This document shows, in pieces, positions 46,590 to 58,807 of a stretch of DNA of 64,000 nucleotides. This stretch comes from Polyodon spathula. Lineage: Eukaryota; Chordata; Actinopteri; Acipenseriformes; Polyodontidae. The position numbers and the translations under genes were made by a program. The notes beneath the pieces are model-generated. The model was not told the DNA's origin, searched no databases, and saw only the letters and a list, made by a program, of their open reading frames with translations. How positions within the stretch are numbered: position 1 is the first letter of the stretch; each line of letters opens with the position of its first letter. Where the stretch lies: positions 23,588,283-23,652,282 of the forward strand of contig NC_054538.1 of assembly GCF_017654505.1 (NCBI RefSeq). The letters are read 5' to 3'.

Positions 46590-49500
46590 GTACGTCCTCT
46601 TTCATGAATGTAAAAATCAATGAGCTATGCTCAAGCTATTACTTGTTATTTTTGCTCCAGGACTGTCACACCAGCTGCAGGGTTAAGATATTCTTTGCAG
46701 AAAATATGGGCAGTCATCTGAGGTATAGGGCGAAAATCAATGGTAAAGCAACTGCCTGTTTGATCAAATTCATGCTAAATACCTTACGTCTTTACTTACA
46801 TTCCGTTTGATTAATGACCACTCTAGTGTTTGAGGATTCAATTAACAGACTCTGCAAAAGACACTGATTTATCAAAAATACCATTTGGCAATATATTGGC
46901 AGGAGATAACAGAACTGTTTATTTTTATTTTTATTTATTTTGCTTTGACAATTATTGGGCCATTATTTTTTTGATTTGGGGAACATCTTATCCTGCTTTC
47001 TGTAATCAAGATACATTGTTGTTCTTTCTAACAATTCATCATTGATTTATATTTTCTTGTTTGAGAAAGGTAAAATCTTAAAGTTATTGCCACTCACGAG
47101 AGCAGTACCTGACATCTGTGCCCCAGTTCCCAGAGAAGCAGGTCTTTTTTTTTTTTATTAGGAACATGCTCAGCAATGTACAAGTCATTACTTTTCCCCT
47201 TTCCTTAGCTCTTCTGAGGAAAGTGTCCACTGGGAATAGCAAGACTAGAGGATATATTTTAGATTGCTTTAACCGTCTTGAGCCTATAAGAAATATTAGG
47301 CCTAATAGGATATGTAGCACTTCAGTTTCTGAAAAGCAGCAGTAGCACTGTTCTCTGAAGGAATGTGAGTAATGATAAATTAAATCAGTGTATTCATCTT
47401 ATTTGGGTTTATCTAATACATGATGATTTCCTATTTATAACTGTTTGTCATTTCGTGTCACTGATGCTCTCCCTTTCCGCACTGAAAAGTATAATTTCTT
47501 ATGGCATTTGATTGCTATTATTGAATCCCACTTTATACTGCACAGTGGGAAAGCTTTTCTACTGTTGAATATGAAATGCCCTAATTCATTTAGCAAGTGA
47601 AAACTGATTATGCTACAAAGATAGCTGAATCACTAGCGTCTCTTCCACTGCAAAATGATTTGCCACTGTCTGGGATTTTTTTTTTTTTTTAACAGACTTT
47701 AAGCAATACGTATATACTTTACATCATTGGAGGACTTGATGGGTGCTGTGTTGGAATGTTTTTAAAAAGGATTTGGTGATATTCTCTAATATTTAATTTA
47801 ATACATTTTCATAACTTTAAAGCAAATGTTAAATACTTTTTTACATTGAGAGAGTTTTAAACCACCAGCACATACTCAAACAAGAAATAACCCTAGGACC
47901 TATTATAGTGTCCTCTCACTATCTAATGTGTGTCACAGTGCTGGTAAATGTAAAACATGCTCTGTTATACAAATCAAATAAGCCCATCCATTTCACACAT
48001 TGAATCATTTTTTCACTAGGTGCAGGACTTGTATTTCCCCACTCTTGTATTGGTTGGTTTGGCACTTTTTTTCTGTTTCATTCCTCAGCTGCAGTTAAGC
48101 AGATGGAGGACAGTCGTAGCGGTAAATGCCCACATCCAAAAGGCCCTACATATGCAAAGACTGGTCCCTTTATGTAAATTGCCTAATAGTGGCTGTTATT
48201 TATTAGGGTGCCTAAGAAAATTGTTGTCAATGTTCTGTCAAAAATTCTAGCTTATATTGCACATATTGCACATTGTGACTTTTTTTTTGTCTATGTTTGT
48301 AATGTCCTCACGAACACATATAATGCACACACTTTACAGTTAAACAAAAAATGTTTCCATTTTAATATAGTGCTGTGACAAATATTTATTAGCCCCTCAT
48401 ATTCCTTATGAACAGATCCCAGTGATGTGCTTTTTGCCATGTGACATCATTTCAACATAAACATACCTAAAGAAAGGAGAGATGTTTGCAATTATTTAAT
48501 AACTTATTAAATGTATGCAGTTAATTTAGCTTTGGTCAATAAAGGAACTAGGCTTCATTGTGTTTGTACAGAACTACCGAAGCAGATATAAATTAATTAT
48601 CTTGATACTAGTGGGTCAATACAGGACGATAAAGGGCAGGCTGTCGAAGGACAGAAGAACCTGTTCAATTACGAAATGTTCATTCTCTGCAATAAATGCA
48701 GCTATTTTCCTTTATTGAGAGACGAGGAAATGCTGAGCAGTCAGTGTATAAAATGTATTAGAGACTTCCTTAAAATGGGCATGAATCTGGTTCATAATAA
48801 AGCTGAAATTACTGGACTGTGTCACTGCCAATTTAGCTTAAATTAATTGGAAAGAGCTCAAATATATTAGTGATACAGAGCACTAAATGTTTGAAATGTT
48901 GATGTCTATTCATGACATTGAACATTTATTTGAATGAAATGATTACTTGTTGTATTAAAAACTTATGAATGGTTTGTTTGGTCAGGCATAAATACCATTT
49001 ATTGGAAAAATGATTAAAACTGACGATCAAGGTTTTCGGCTCAGGTCTTATATTTTACTGGTGTATTTAGAAACGGAATAAAACAGCATATAATACTCCA
49101 GATAAGTAGCACAGAGAGATTCAACATCTTTTTTTCTAGGTGCTCTATATATAAACTTCATGATGTCAAAAAATACAAAACTTTGTTTTTAAAATGCATT
49201 AAAAAATCAACCACAGAACATCTTGCAAAGCACAACATGCGAGTGGTATTTCAATATAAAAACTGGGTTATTATTCTCTCAGGGCAATTAGACAAAGGAA
49301 ATGTAGTGGGTAGGAAACTAATGACAATAATAGGATTTTCTGGCATACTGAAAATGATAAAAGCACTATTCAATACACAGTGTATTGCACTGTCTGGGCA
49401 GCATGGTTCCTAGAATTAGATAAACAATTTGAGATAATGTAAATTAAATGAAGATGAAAGAAGTATATTTTTACCCCACAGGCACACTGGGATACAGTAG

Positions 49501-49964
49501 CAAAATAAGCACAACAGAATGTATCTTGTTGTGAAAACATTAGCAATAATGAAGCCTTTAAAAAATATTACCGTAAAAATCATTATATCAGTCGCACTGT
49601 CAGAAAAGTTTATCCCCCCTTTTTGAGACTTACATTTTAGGAAAACACCTTTTTGTGTTTAAAATACTTTTTTTTTCTTCCTACAACATGGATAAATAAA
49701 CACAAATGCAGAGGTTTAGTTTTGAAATTATCCTTGTTTGCTACATTTTATTCCATTAAAAATTTTGCAGTGTTGTTTTACGTTTTTAGTTGACCTGTAA
49801 ATTCCAGTAGTCAAAGTGCAAACCACTGACAAATGGTACTTGAATGGATTTAAAAAGTGATCATTAACAGAGTACTAGTAAGTACAATGATGTTATACAC
49901 CCTATGTCACAATCTGTATTAATCTCTTTTATTTGAGTACCCAAACACTTAAAGAACATATATT

Positions 49965-50020
49965 TGCACACACAGTATTTCTATACACACAGTATTTCTA
50001 TACACACAGTATTTCTACAT
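49965..50020. repeat. 17-bp minisatellite, three copies
   Basis: The unit CACACAGTATTTCTATA is repeated three times, the last copy ending CACAGTATTTCTACA. Confidence 0.9.
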
Positions 50021-52164
50021 CAGGCCATGCGCACTTTCCTCCACTATCAGCTCATTTTTCTTTCTCCATATTTTTTAATTGGTCTTTGTTTCATCTCCAG
50101 TCACGTACAGTTTTTTCATGACTTCTAAAGTCTCTTAAGCATTTCGATTGCCAAGCCGACAACGCACGATTTCAAACCTGTTTTGTAGATTTTTAATTTT
50201 TTTGTCTGACTGTCCTACTTTGTCCTGTCCTGTTTCATTGCAGTGCAGTTACAATGAACTCCAGACTTCATAAGTTTACTGAGCTTTCTAACCAATAGCA
50301 GTTTGCTATGAATCCCAGGGGCAGGTTCAGTCTGAATGTTGACAACTCAATGGCTCGGGAGGGTGGGAATAAGGAAATTCAAAGAGATGGACAGCTGTTG
50401 TGTTAACAGTGAATCAGTATAGCTGTGGCATGTTCCGAAGACTTTAACCACTTTTTTTTTTCTCCACTATATTTTTTTCTCGACATACATGCATCTGGGT
50501 TGAGAGGAGGTCAATCAAATTCTGAAACCTTGCATTTAAATAATTAATGGTATTGAGATAACTAATTAAAACTTTTAATTAGAACAGTGGTTTTGTGTTT
50601 CTACCTAGCAACATGACCTGAATGGCGTAGATCCTGAAGAAAGTTATCGGATTGTTGACAGTTAAGTTTGCGTGAGCCATAACCGTGCCTGTTGTAATCT
50701 CATTGGTATATTATTGTTTGAGGCACTAGTACAGTAGTTTTATAGACACACCAGTGCATATGTGCTAATTCTCTTGGAATTAATTACCAGTAATTAATTT
50801 AGACTTGTTGCTCTTCATAAGGGGATCAGAACCATTTAGTCACAGTTTCATTTTGATGATTGAAAGGAACATTTTTTTAAAATTGTAAAAAAATATTCTT
50901 TGGAAATTTCATGAGTAGCTAAGTAACATCTGTTTTCTTGCAAGTTGCATTTTTGTAGAGCATTTGTTTTTTTGGGTGAAGTCCATTTATGCTGCCACAA
51001 CTACTGTATATTGTATTCGCTTTTTATACAGCATCTAAAGTATTACTACGGCTAGGGTGCTAAAACCTGTTGCAATAAGCACTGACAGCCACATAAACTG
51101 CAAAAAGCATTGATGGACACACAGCAAATCATTCATCATCTGATCTAGTGTGTATCACAATGCAATGGTCTCATTAGGAATGTTTTACTATACTGAGTGT
51201 TTTATAAGCAGATCTGAATTAACAATACTGATAGACAACTGCTTATATTGTATTATAAATACAATGAATAGCCCAGTAAAATGCTACAGAAGTTTACATG
51301 CATTATTTGTAAAGGGGGAAAATAAAGCTTAAAACCTCTTTTGATTCACTTGGGGTAGACCATACCATTATTTAATTTAAGTCCAACTTACACCATTTAT
51401 TAGACCACTGCTTTCCCATTTTATCTGTTAGAAAGTTGATTATGAAAAGTGAGAAATGAGCTAACATTTATGAATTCGCAAGATATAACCCAATATAATA
51501 TCAAAGTGGGAAGTAGTTCAATGACAAAATCATGCCATGTAAATGCAGTAAGATCTATTACTGGAGCCACTTACTATTTTAGCATAATGCATTTATAACC
51601 AATGCAGCAGCTGGAGGTGAGATAGCTGCTCCAGTGGAAAATGTATTAATAACACCATCACAGACTTTGTGAACCATTTAAATCCATCTAGAATTGTCAA
51701 TGCTCTTGCAGCTTGTATATTTATTTTTTCTGTTACAAGCAGTTAGAAAATGCGGCAGACAGTTGTCGTTCTTTGATAACCATTAAACTGTACTGTTAAA
51801 TTTGTTGTATAATATGCAATATTTCTGATCGATTTTTCTATTAAATGGTACTTTTCAAATATTACTGTTTTCATTATTTTCATCTAGATTAGGGGAGTTT
51901 ACCGTAATTTTCAGAATATAACAAGGACCCTTTTACAAGTTTTAGATGCAATGCTCTGTGTGGTTTAGTTGTTAACTGTACCAATGTATTTTCTAATAGA
52001 TTATATCAATACATAAATATGATTTTGTTTTTATTTTAATAAGATAAGTATTTCACAAACAAAGGAGCATAGCGTGTATTTAATATATCAAACAAAAGGT
52101 TTAACCTTCCAAACCCCAAAATGCCCGTGAGCGCCCATCCAGTAAATTATTAAAACGCCCATCA

Positions 52165-52169
52165 GTGGC

Positions 52170-52205
<36 letters not shown>

Positions 52206-52383
52206 CAGGTGCTGCAATAATCATTATCACATCAACATACTCATCACTCTTCCGTATACAGAGAAGGTATTCACTTATGACCTGGAAGTGGAAATGACGT
52301 ATGTTCATATTGGAACTTTTCAAGCTATGGGCATGTTCCTAAACTCAACAATGAGTAGCAACACTTCCAAAGATTGTTCCTAA
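52165..52383 (+). other. Unrecognised 58-codon segment behind a poly(T)-CAG tract
   Basis: After 36 T residues and CAG (to about 52208) an open frame reads CCNNHYHINILITLPYTEKV, ending in a stop at 52383. The poly(T)-CAG looks like a splice acceptor but could equally be the reverse of a retroposon poly(A). I do not recognise the product, and there is no donor; the eys frame does not use it. Confidence 0.15.
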
Positions 52384-52889
52384 TTTCAATAATGAGGGAT
52401 AGTGACGTGTTATATTGGCTCAATGCTGACTCAACAAAAAAAATGGTATCACCCACAGCTAGCATCACACTGTGCAACAAAGCAGATCGGCTTCAAAACG
52501 GTAAATGTTAATAAACAAACAAGCAAATAAAAAACATTATTTTCAATTCATAAAACAGTGCAAACAACACACAATAAGCTGCTTTTGTTTTATAAAATGG
52601 GATCCTGCTTTCAGGAATGTTATGGAATGGTATAATGGTATAATGCACCTCAGGTGATCAGGATGAAACACTTGACCCAAAAGATAAGAGAATCAATAAA
52701 TTAATCTGGTATTGAAGACGTAATGGTCTCCAAACCATCATAACTGAACAAAAGTTCTGCTTGCCTGCCACAAAGCATGAAGCTGTTTCTGCATAACCGT
52801 TTAACAAGTGAAGCTACTCCATCACAAAAGACAACAGATTTAATAGATTCCTTTGGTTAGGATTCCTAAACATATTTTATTACCCTTTG

Positions 52890-54021
52890 CAGTAAAATCT
52901 CTCACAAGCTCTTAATGAAGAGAGTGCATTTTTAACTGAATACATTCAGCCATATATCTTTACAACTCTAGCATGGGAAAACATTAATAGTCTGGAAAAA
53001 ATAGAGTCAGTATGCAAGAAAATGCTTTTGGACCACATCTTCCAAAAATGCAACTAATAATTGAGAAGAAAAAGCAAAGAAGCATTCAGCCCCTTTACCA
53101 GAATTTACCTGTATACAATGCTGGCGAAATAACTGGTCCACCAACCATGCAACTATCAGAATTGAAAGAAGACTCTAATGATGTAAAAGGAAAATCTGTG
53201 AAAAAATAATCTGTGGATCATAGCCCAACTTTTGTATTCAGCAAATCAAATAGTAAGTAGTTGGACAGGTTTTAACATAATGGTACGCAATGCCATTTAA
53301 GTTTCACAAGACATTGTTGGCTACCTACCTTCAATAAATGTGGACCTTATGGAAATAATCCTTGGGCTTCTTCATGCATCCAGAGCGGATGACTGGTCCC
53401 TGTACATGTATTCAATCAAAAAGATGATCCCTTGGTGCTTTTTGTGTGACACAATACATTATGCTCGATATCTACCTGTCTATTTTGCACAGATGTCACA
53501 CTTACCGCCTGATGTTCAAGCCCACTTCGAGGCTGGAAACTTTTCTGTACAGATAGGGTCAGAAAATACATTTGGAATGATTCCTGTTGATCAAACTATT
53601 GAAGAAAGTATAAACAAAGATACTCAAACTGCAGGGGGAACAAGAGGATTCAGTCTTAAACCAGGGACAGTCAGCAGATTTTACCTTACTGCGGAATATC
53701 AGAGTTAATTTCTGAGAAATCTCAGGGACATGGTTCATATGGATAAATATGATTTACATGATGCTGATTAACAGAAACCCAGAATTGCCAAGGTTGAAAG
53801 CAATATAAAAGCTTTGCTTGATATGTTAGAAAACAACTGGGTAAATCCCTTTGCAAACATCCAACAAGCTTATCCAAGCTTGTAAGCTTATTCACAGGCA
53901 CTTTTGCACCACCTGACGTTCAAAGGGATCTAGTAAGGGTTGGTGAAAAAGCATGTGAAAGTTTCAAGCAACAAAGGCTTGAAAGCAGCACCCCAATAAC
54001 CAAATTCCGTGACAATGGAGA

Positions 54022-54099
<78 letters not shown>

Positions 54100-55370
54100 T
54101 GAAGGCAAGCAAACTTATTTGCACATATGATTATCATAGCTCACAGGAAAACCTTCAAATGAGAGAAGCACTGGCTCATCTACTAGGAGAATTGCCATGG
54201 GCTCTACTTCCTCAGATGGCTCTCTTACAAAAACAAACAAATCAACCCTTCAAAAGATCTCTCCTGAAGAAACGATTCCAAAGCCACCTGCTTGTATCAT
54301 TGATGGAATTAGTCTTGTTCAGAAGTTGAAAGGGGACGGCAGCACTTTTGGAGATCTTGTAAACTCATTGCTATAATTTGCATTAAGGGAAGGTTCTAAC
54401 AGTGAAATGAGTGATATTATAGTTGATGTCTACAAAGACAACTCCATCAAGCATTCTGAACGATCAAACGGGGTCGCAGACAGGCAAAAGTTTAAAAAGC
54501 ATTACAAGTGGTCACAAAGTTCAACAGTGGTGCAGATGCAAACAAGCAAAGTCTCGTCAGATTTATGGTAGAAGAATGAAAACTCCAGAAACACAGGAGG
54601 AAGCTGAATGATAAGGTTATGTTTGGTACCTGTAGATAGGATTGCTTCAAGATGACCCAGGAGGATTGTTGAATAGGTACAGGAGTTGAGATGCAACCAG
54701 GAAGAAGCTGACTCAGGAATTATTCTTAATGCTGCTCATGCATCACCCTACTACACAGAAGTTATTGTCACATATGTCTTTATCCTCTGCTTATCTTTTA
54801 TTTCTTATTTCTTGTAACTCAGCAGAACTCTACCAAAAATGTGGAACAGTAACTCATACAAGATACATTCCCACTTGGACAAGAAGTTTGCTTCTCTTTC
54901 ATTGGAATGCATTCATACACTGGGAGTTGTGGGAGATGAGCTCAGATTTATTTGATCAACTGTAGTTGTTTACATACCAAATGTAAAGTATCAAAGCACA
55001 CTTAACGGATATCAATGAGTTGATCCAGGCTTTTTTGCACAAGAAAAGGATAAGTAGATTATCACCAACTACCACCATGTAAAGCCAACTATCAAGCTTA
55101 AATATGGAGGAAAAGTTTGGGTAGTTGTTCAGATATCCCATGTCCTGTTGAGCATGGCTGATATGAGGACTTTTGCATTGACTGGAAGGAGAATGCACCA
55201 GCTACACAAACTGTTTTACAATCCCTTTCATGTAACTTCAAGTGCTCTTGCAACATACCTGATTGCCAATGTTTGAGCAATGGATTGTAATGCACAGAAC
55301 TGTGCAAACTACAAACCTGTAGCAATGTCAAATCTTCTGATGATGATGAAGATGATGATTATATGCAGTG
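52890..55370 (+). pseudogene. Decayed copy of a dispersed multicopy animal gene family (SLKPG/CxC-tail type)
   Basis: Pieces in several frames, all plus strand and in family order: TTLAWENINSLEK (52970-53005), QPLYQNLPVYNAGEITGPPT (53090-53148), SSWTGFNIMVRN and DIVGYLPSIN (53258-53340), PWCFLCDTIHYARYLPVYFA (53430-53490), FGMIPVDQTIEESINKDTQT and GGTRGFSLKPGTVSRFYLTA (53570-53695), IIDGISLVQKLKGDGSTFGD (54296-54355), QEEADSGIILNAAHAS (54680-54750), then CSCNIPDCQCLSNGLQCTEL (55240-55300), the cysteine-rich C-terminus. I know these blocks from large uncharacterised proteins repeated many times in fish and coral genomes. Function is not established; the EEAD-x-x-IL and TAEDTDV region suggests a PIN/FEN-like nuclease fold (inference). 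It has many stops, a large internal deletion after YLPSIN, and a TA array inserted at 54.02 kb. Confidence 0.6.
54024..54100. repeat. (TA)n microsatellite inside the decayed multicopy gene
   Basis: About 37 TA units with one TATTATA slip. It splits the coding remnant. Confidence 0.93.
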
Positions 55371-56293
55371 AATTTGAATGATGAAAAGTATAGATATGCA
55401 TTGCTGATGTAGAAAATGGGTAATAAATGCATATGTTTTTTAGTTGTTTTGCTTAATATTTGTTATATTAGAAAAAAATGCCCCCTTCAGAATTTGCCCC
55501 CTGAGTAGTACCCATATTTGAACTTTAGTTGCTTGCCTCAAGTACTATCAGTCCTAACTCAAACTGGCACATATCCAAGTTTGCTTTGATTTAATGTGTG
55601 CAGACATTCTGAAAAAAAAAAACAGACATTAAAATGTAACTGTATTAACAAAATAAGCAACATAAAAAACTGCCAAAATTAGGGTAACAACAAACAAGTT
55701 CTAGTAAATGTTTTTTTTTTATTATTATTATTATTCATAGCCTAATTTACTGAGCCTTACCTGTTGTTCTGAGTTTCGGATCTAAACTGGAGAGCTTGTA
55801 TATTCCACTTGTGTGTTTTGCTGACGGACTTGGAAACCCATATCATTATACAGTCTTGTACTAGGTTACATATTATATTGCATGGATACTTTTGTTTTTG
55901 TAAAGTATCACTTAAACACATGTCTGAATGTGTTCATTTTACAGAATTAAGGATTTTTTCAAATACTTTTTTCAATCATTGTTGTTTATAAATGTCATCG
56001 TTTAGGACTATGTTTAGGTCATAAAAATAAACATTAGGTCACTGTATTTGTACTCCTTAAACAGGAGAAATAGTCTGAAATTGCATGGTGTATCGTGGCC
56101 TTTACAGTACTATTTCATGCTTAGGATAAATCTGCTGAATTGAAAAAATGGCATGTTTTACTCACGTAAACAACACATTTAATCACTTTCCAATTCTGCC
56201 TGATTCATGTGGGCCGTCTTAAAACACTTGTACTGAAGTTAACTTTTGACACAAGCACAGAGCAACAAAGAAAATTACAGGGATTTTATTTTT

Positions 56294-56295
<2 letters not shown>

Positions 56296-56332
<37 letters not shown>

Positions 56333-56344
56333 GCACACACACAC
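56296..56344. repeat. Compound (TA)n(CA)n microsatellite
   Basis: About 11 TA units pass directly into about 12 CA units with one CG variant. Confidence 0.93.
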
Positions 56345-57429
56345 TGCTGGAGACAGTGATAGGTGTTTATGTATGTACTGCACTATATATAACTTGAACA
56401 ATGCTTAAACAACTTGAATAGTGAATTATAGTCATTAAAATACAGCTGGAAACAAGCAGTTTGAAATGTTTACTCATGCTTTCCCTTTTCTCTGCTCTCT
56501 GACTTCCAGAAGCTGTGATAATTCTCTCCTACTTTCTCTTGCATTTCTGCATCCATTTACACTGTGTGGGAGGCATCATGTATATGAAGTCTTGCACATG
56601 TGAGATCAACTGCTCATCAAGTATCTTAGGGTTTGGCATCTTTGCAGTTGTGGAGAAAAAACAATGTACCTGGAGCTGGGTTAGGAGCCATGCTCCCATT
56701 GGTCATAAACGTTGCATAAACACCACCAGTTCTCTGCACCCACTTTGTAAATATTGCCTTGAGCATTTACAGTATAATCGTAAATCTCGAAAAACTACTC
56801 ACTTCTAAATCTTTTGTAGTCATTTGTGTATTACTTTAGTATAAATCCATGTTAATTTGGATTCATGTGTTGTTTTTTTCTGACTTTATGTGAATGAAAA
56901 GACATACATTTGCCCATTTTCTCATTGGAAATAGTGATATTTTGAAATATCACTGTCCTTGTCACAAAAGCAAAGTTTGTGGGGAATAATAGCCATTTTC
57001 TATACTTTTGAGGCATAAGCAATTACGAAATAACACTTACTACCCAGGAACAAAAATTGTGTTACATAGTGTTCAAATAAAATTTAAAAAAATCCTAAAA
57101 TCATTTAGTCTCAAATTAAAATAATCTTTTACTCACATTGTACACCAATGCGTACAGTCCAACAGCATGATTTATCTTGTGTTACCAGTAGGCTAAAGTA
57201 AAAAGAAAGTGTGCTGGGTATTCATTTGATTTTACTGCTGTATTTTACGCTGTAGAGGCCTACTGTACATATTTATATTTTTACATAATGTAATGTGTAG
57301 CCTACCCAAAACACATCAGTGCTATTTCAGCGCAGTGATTTATATTTAAAATACATTGAGAACTGTAAATGTATAATTTTATTGCTAAAATAACATACTG
57401 CGATTTTAATTTATACGATAAAGTATAGA

Positions 57430-57430
<1 letters not shown>

Positions 57431-57513
<83 letters not shown>
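57431..57513. repeat. (TA)n microsatellite
   Basis: About 41 uninterrupted TA units. Confidence 0.95.
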
Positions 57514-57516
<3 letters not shown>

Positions 57517-57737
57517 TTAGAAATAGGTAAAATGAAGACAGAACAGAATGCATTGTACAGATGATGTTTGCATTGAACAAAAACAATGTTAGTTTGATTC
57601 TTGCACCATTGCACGTACAGACGTTTTAAAAAATCAGTGTTGAAGTATTTTTATGGGTTTTTTAAATTTCTAAATGCCATGTGTTTAAAATTACCAAAAT
57701 TATAGATTGAACAGCAAAAATGAGGTAATTGGCTTGC

Positions 57738-57782
57738 CAGAGTCTAAGAACCTTTAATTTCTAGGGGCTCGCAGCCACTGGC

Positions 57783-57819
<37 letters not shown>

Positions 57820-57990
57820 ACGAAAGACACACTTCAGAGGACAGCGTGTGTTCGTCTTCGCTGCTCCCGAGTCAGTGCAGGGGTGGTAACGGTGAGCTGA
57901 GCCTAAATGCAATTGGATATTTCAATCGGGGTAAAAATTAATTGGTGTCTACTAAATTAAAAAAAAAATAAATAAATAAAATAAATAAAC
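57738..57990 (+). repeat. SINE-like retroposon with A-rich tail
   Basis: A GC-richer island that reads GGGGCTCGCAGCCACTGG, then a 30-base poly(A) (57786-57816). It continues GAACACGAAAGACACACTTC, then GCTGCTCCCGAGTCAGTGCA and GGTGGTAACGGTGAGCTGAG. It ends AATTGGTGTCTACTAAATT with an (A)n(AAAT)n tail (57957-57990). Short length, GC-rich body and an A-rich, AAAT-repeated tail fit a SINE. No clear RNA polymerase III A and B boxes were fixed, so the source RNA is unknown. I associate similar text with basal ray-finned fish repeats. Confidence 0.45.
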
Positions 57991-58174
57991 CTGTATTCAA
58001 CAATTACATACAGTTTTAAAAAAAGAAAAACTGGAACATTATTCCTTTTGTTTTATTACATTACTGAATATACAATTATTGCAATGGTTAGTTTAAAATA
58101 ACAAAATTAAGCAATGCCTGAAGTTATACTGTTAGTTATTATTATTTTTTTTAATATAAATTATGTTCCAACAG

Positions 58175-58346
58175 GGATCCGGTGTGAAATAAATATAAAT
58201 GAATGTGCATCTGCGCCATGCCTTAACAAAGGAAGATGCATTGACAGTGTCAATTGTTATCAGTGTTTATGTGCCAGCGGCTTTATGGGATCAAATTGTG
58301 AAACAAACATTGATGAATGTGCATCAAACCCTTGTCTTCATGGGAG
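58175..58346 (+). CDS. eys: eys exon: one whole EGF (with an extra cysteine) and start of the next
   Basis: The acceptor TATGTTCCAACAG ends at 58174; the donor GTATGG starts at 58347. Entry is in phase 1, exit in phase 2, 172 bases. It completes one EGF (IRC). It then gives a full one: [12 protein letters not shown], then [17 protein letters not shown] and ASGFMGSNC. It starts another ([15 protein letters not shown]). The codon at 58255-58257 is TGT (Cys) where the usual loop has Gly (N-G-Y), so this domain holds seven cysteines. The open frame past the donor to about 58371 is read-through. Confidence 0.93.
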
Positions 58347-58728
58347 GTATGGGAACCTTTGTACTCCATAATATGTGAGGCGCTTAATATTTCAGAAAGG
58401 CTGATAAAATAATTTTAATTATGCTCCTCACCGGTGCAGTTAAAGATGACAGATGCTGCATGAGCAATGTAATATATTGATAGATTATCTAAGCTCTCCT
58501 GCTATTTTGTTCAGCAGCAAAAGGTAGTTTTCAATAAATGTGGACTAATTAGAGTTTAATATAGGTAATTACGGCACTTAAGCTGCTAAATAAGTGGTGT
58601 GCAGTAATAAAGTATTATTTTTTCTAATTACTGTAGAATGTGTTTTTTTTTTTTCCCATTAATATCTAATTGTATCTCAGTATCTAAAGCATTAATTAGT
58701 TTAACCATTTTAACTTTTTTACTTTCAG
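58347..58728 (+). other. eys intron 8 (382 bp)
   Basis: The only short intron in the window. AT-rich with a poly(T) tract near 58650. Acceptor TTTTTTACTTTCAG. No repeat or gene in it. Confidence 0.9.
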
Positions 58729-58807
58729 TTGCACTGATCAGGTTAATGGATACCTGTGTGACTGTGAACCAGGCTGGACTAGTTTAAGATGTGAAAACAA
58801 TATTAAT
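58729..58807 (+). CDS. eys: eys exon (last in window): end of one EGF
   Basis: The acceptor ends at 58728; the donor GTAAGT starts at 58808. Entry is in phase 2, exit in phase 0, 79 bases. It reads CTDQVNGYLCDCEPGWTSLRC and ends ENNIN just before the next EGF would begin. The conserved Gly before the last cysteine is Ser (WTSLRC); the human domain as I recall it also lacks it (GTSTQC), which supports orthology at this exact repeat. Confidence 0.92.

Larger units (their letters stand above)
46590..58174 (+). other. eys intron 7 (11.6 kb)
   Basis: Holds a 17-base minisatellite (49.97 kb), a decayed multicopy gene (52.9-55.4 kb), TA, CA and poly(A) tracts, and a SINE-like unit (57.74-57.99 kb). 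The region 46.6-49.9 kb and 50.1-52.1 kb is AT-rich with nothing recognised. A 97-codon cysteine-rich frame at 56515-56808 (beginning MIILSYFLLHFC) matches no family I know and has no splice or start context; it may be chance. Confidence 0.8.

Noticed and set aside
53012..53209. Separate 65-codon gene
   Set aside because: It is one frame of the decayed multicopy gene; its PLYQNLPVYNAG-GPPT block fits that family.
56515..56808. 97-codon cysteine-containing frame in intron 7
   Set aside because: No recognised domain, no splice sites fitting the eys phase, no related copy seen in the window.
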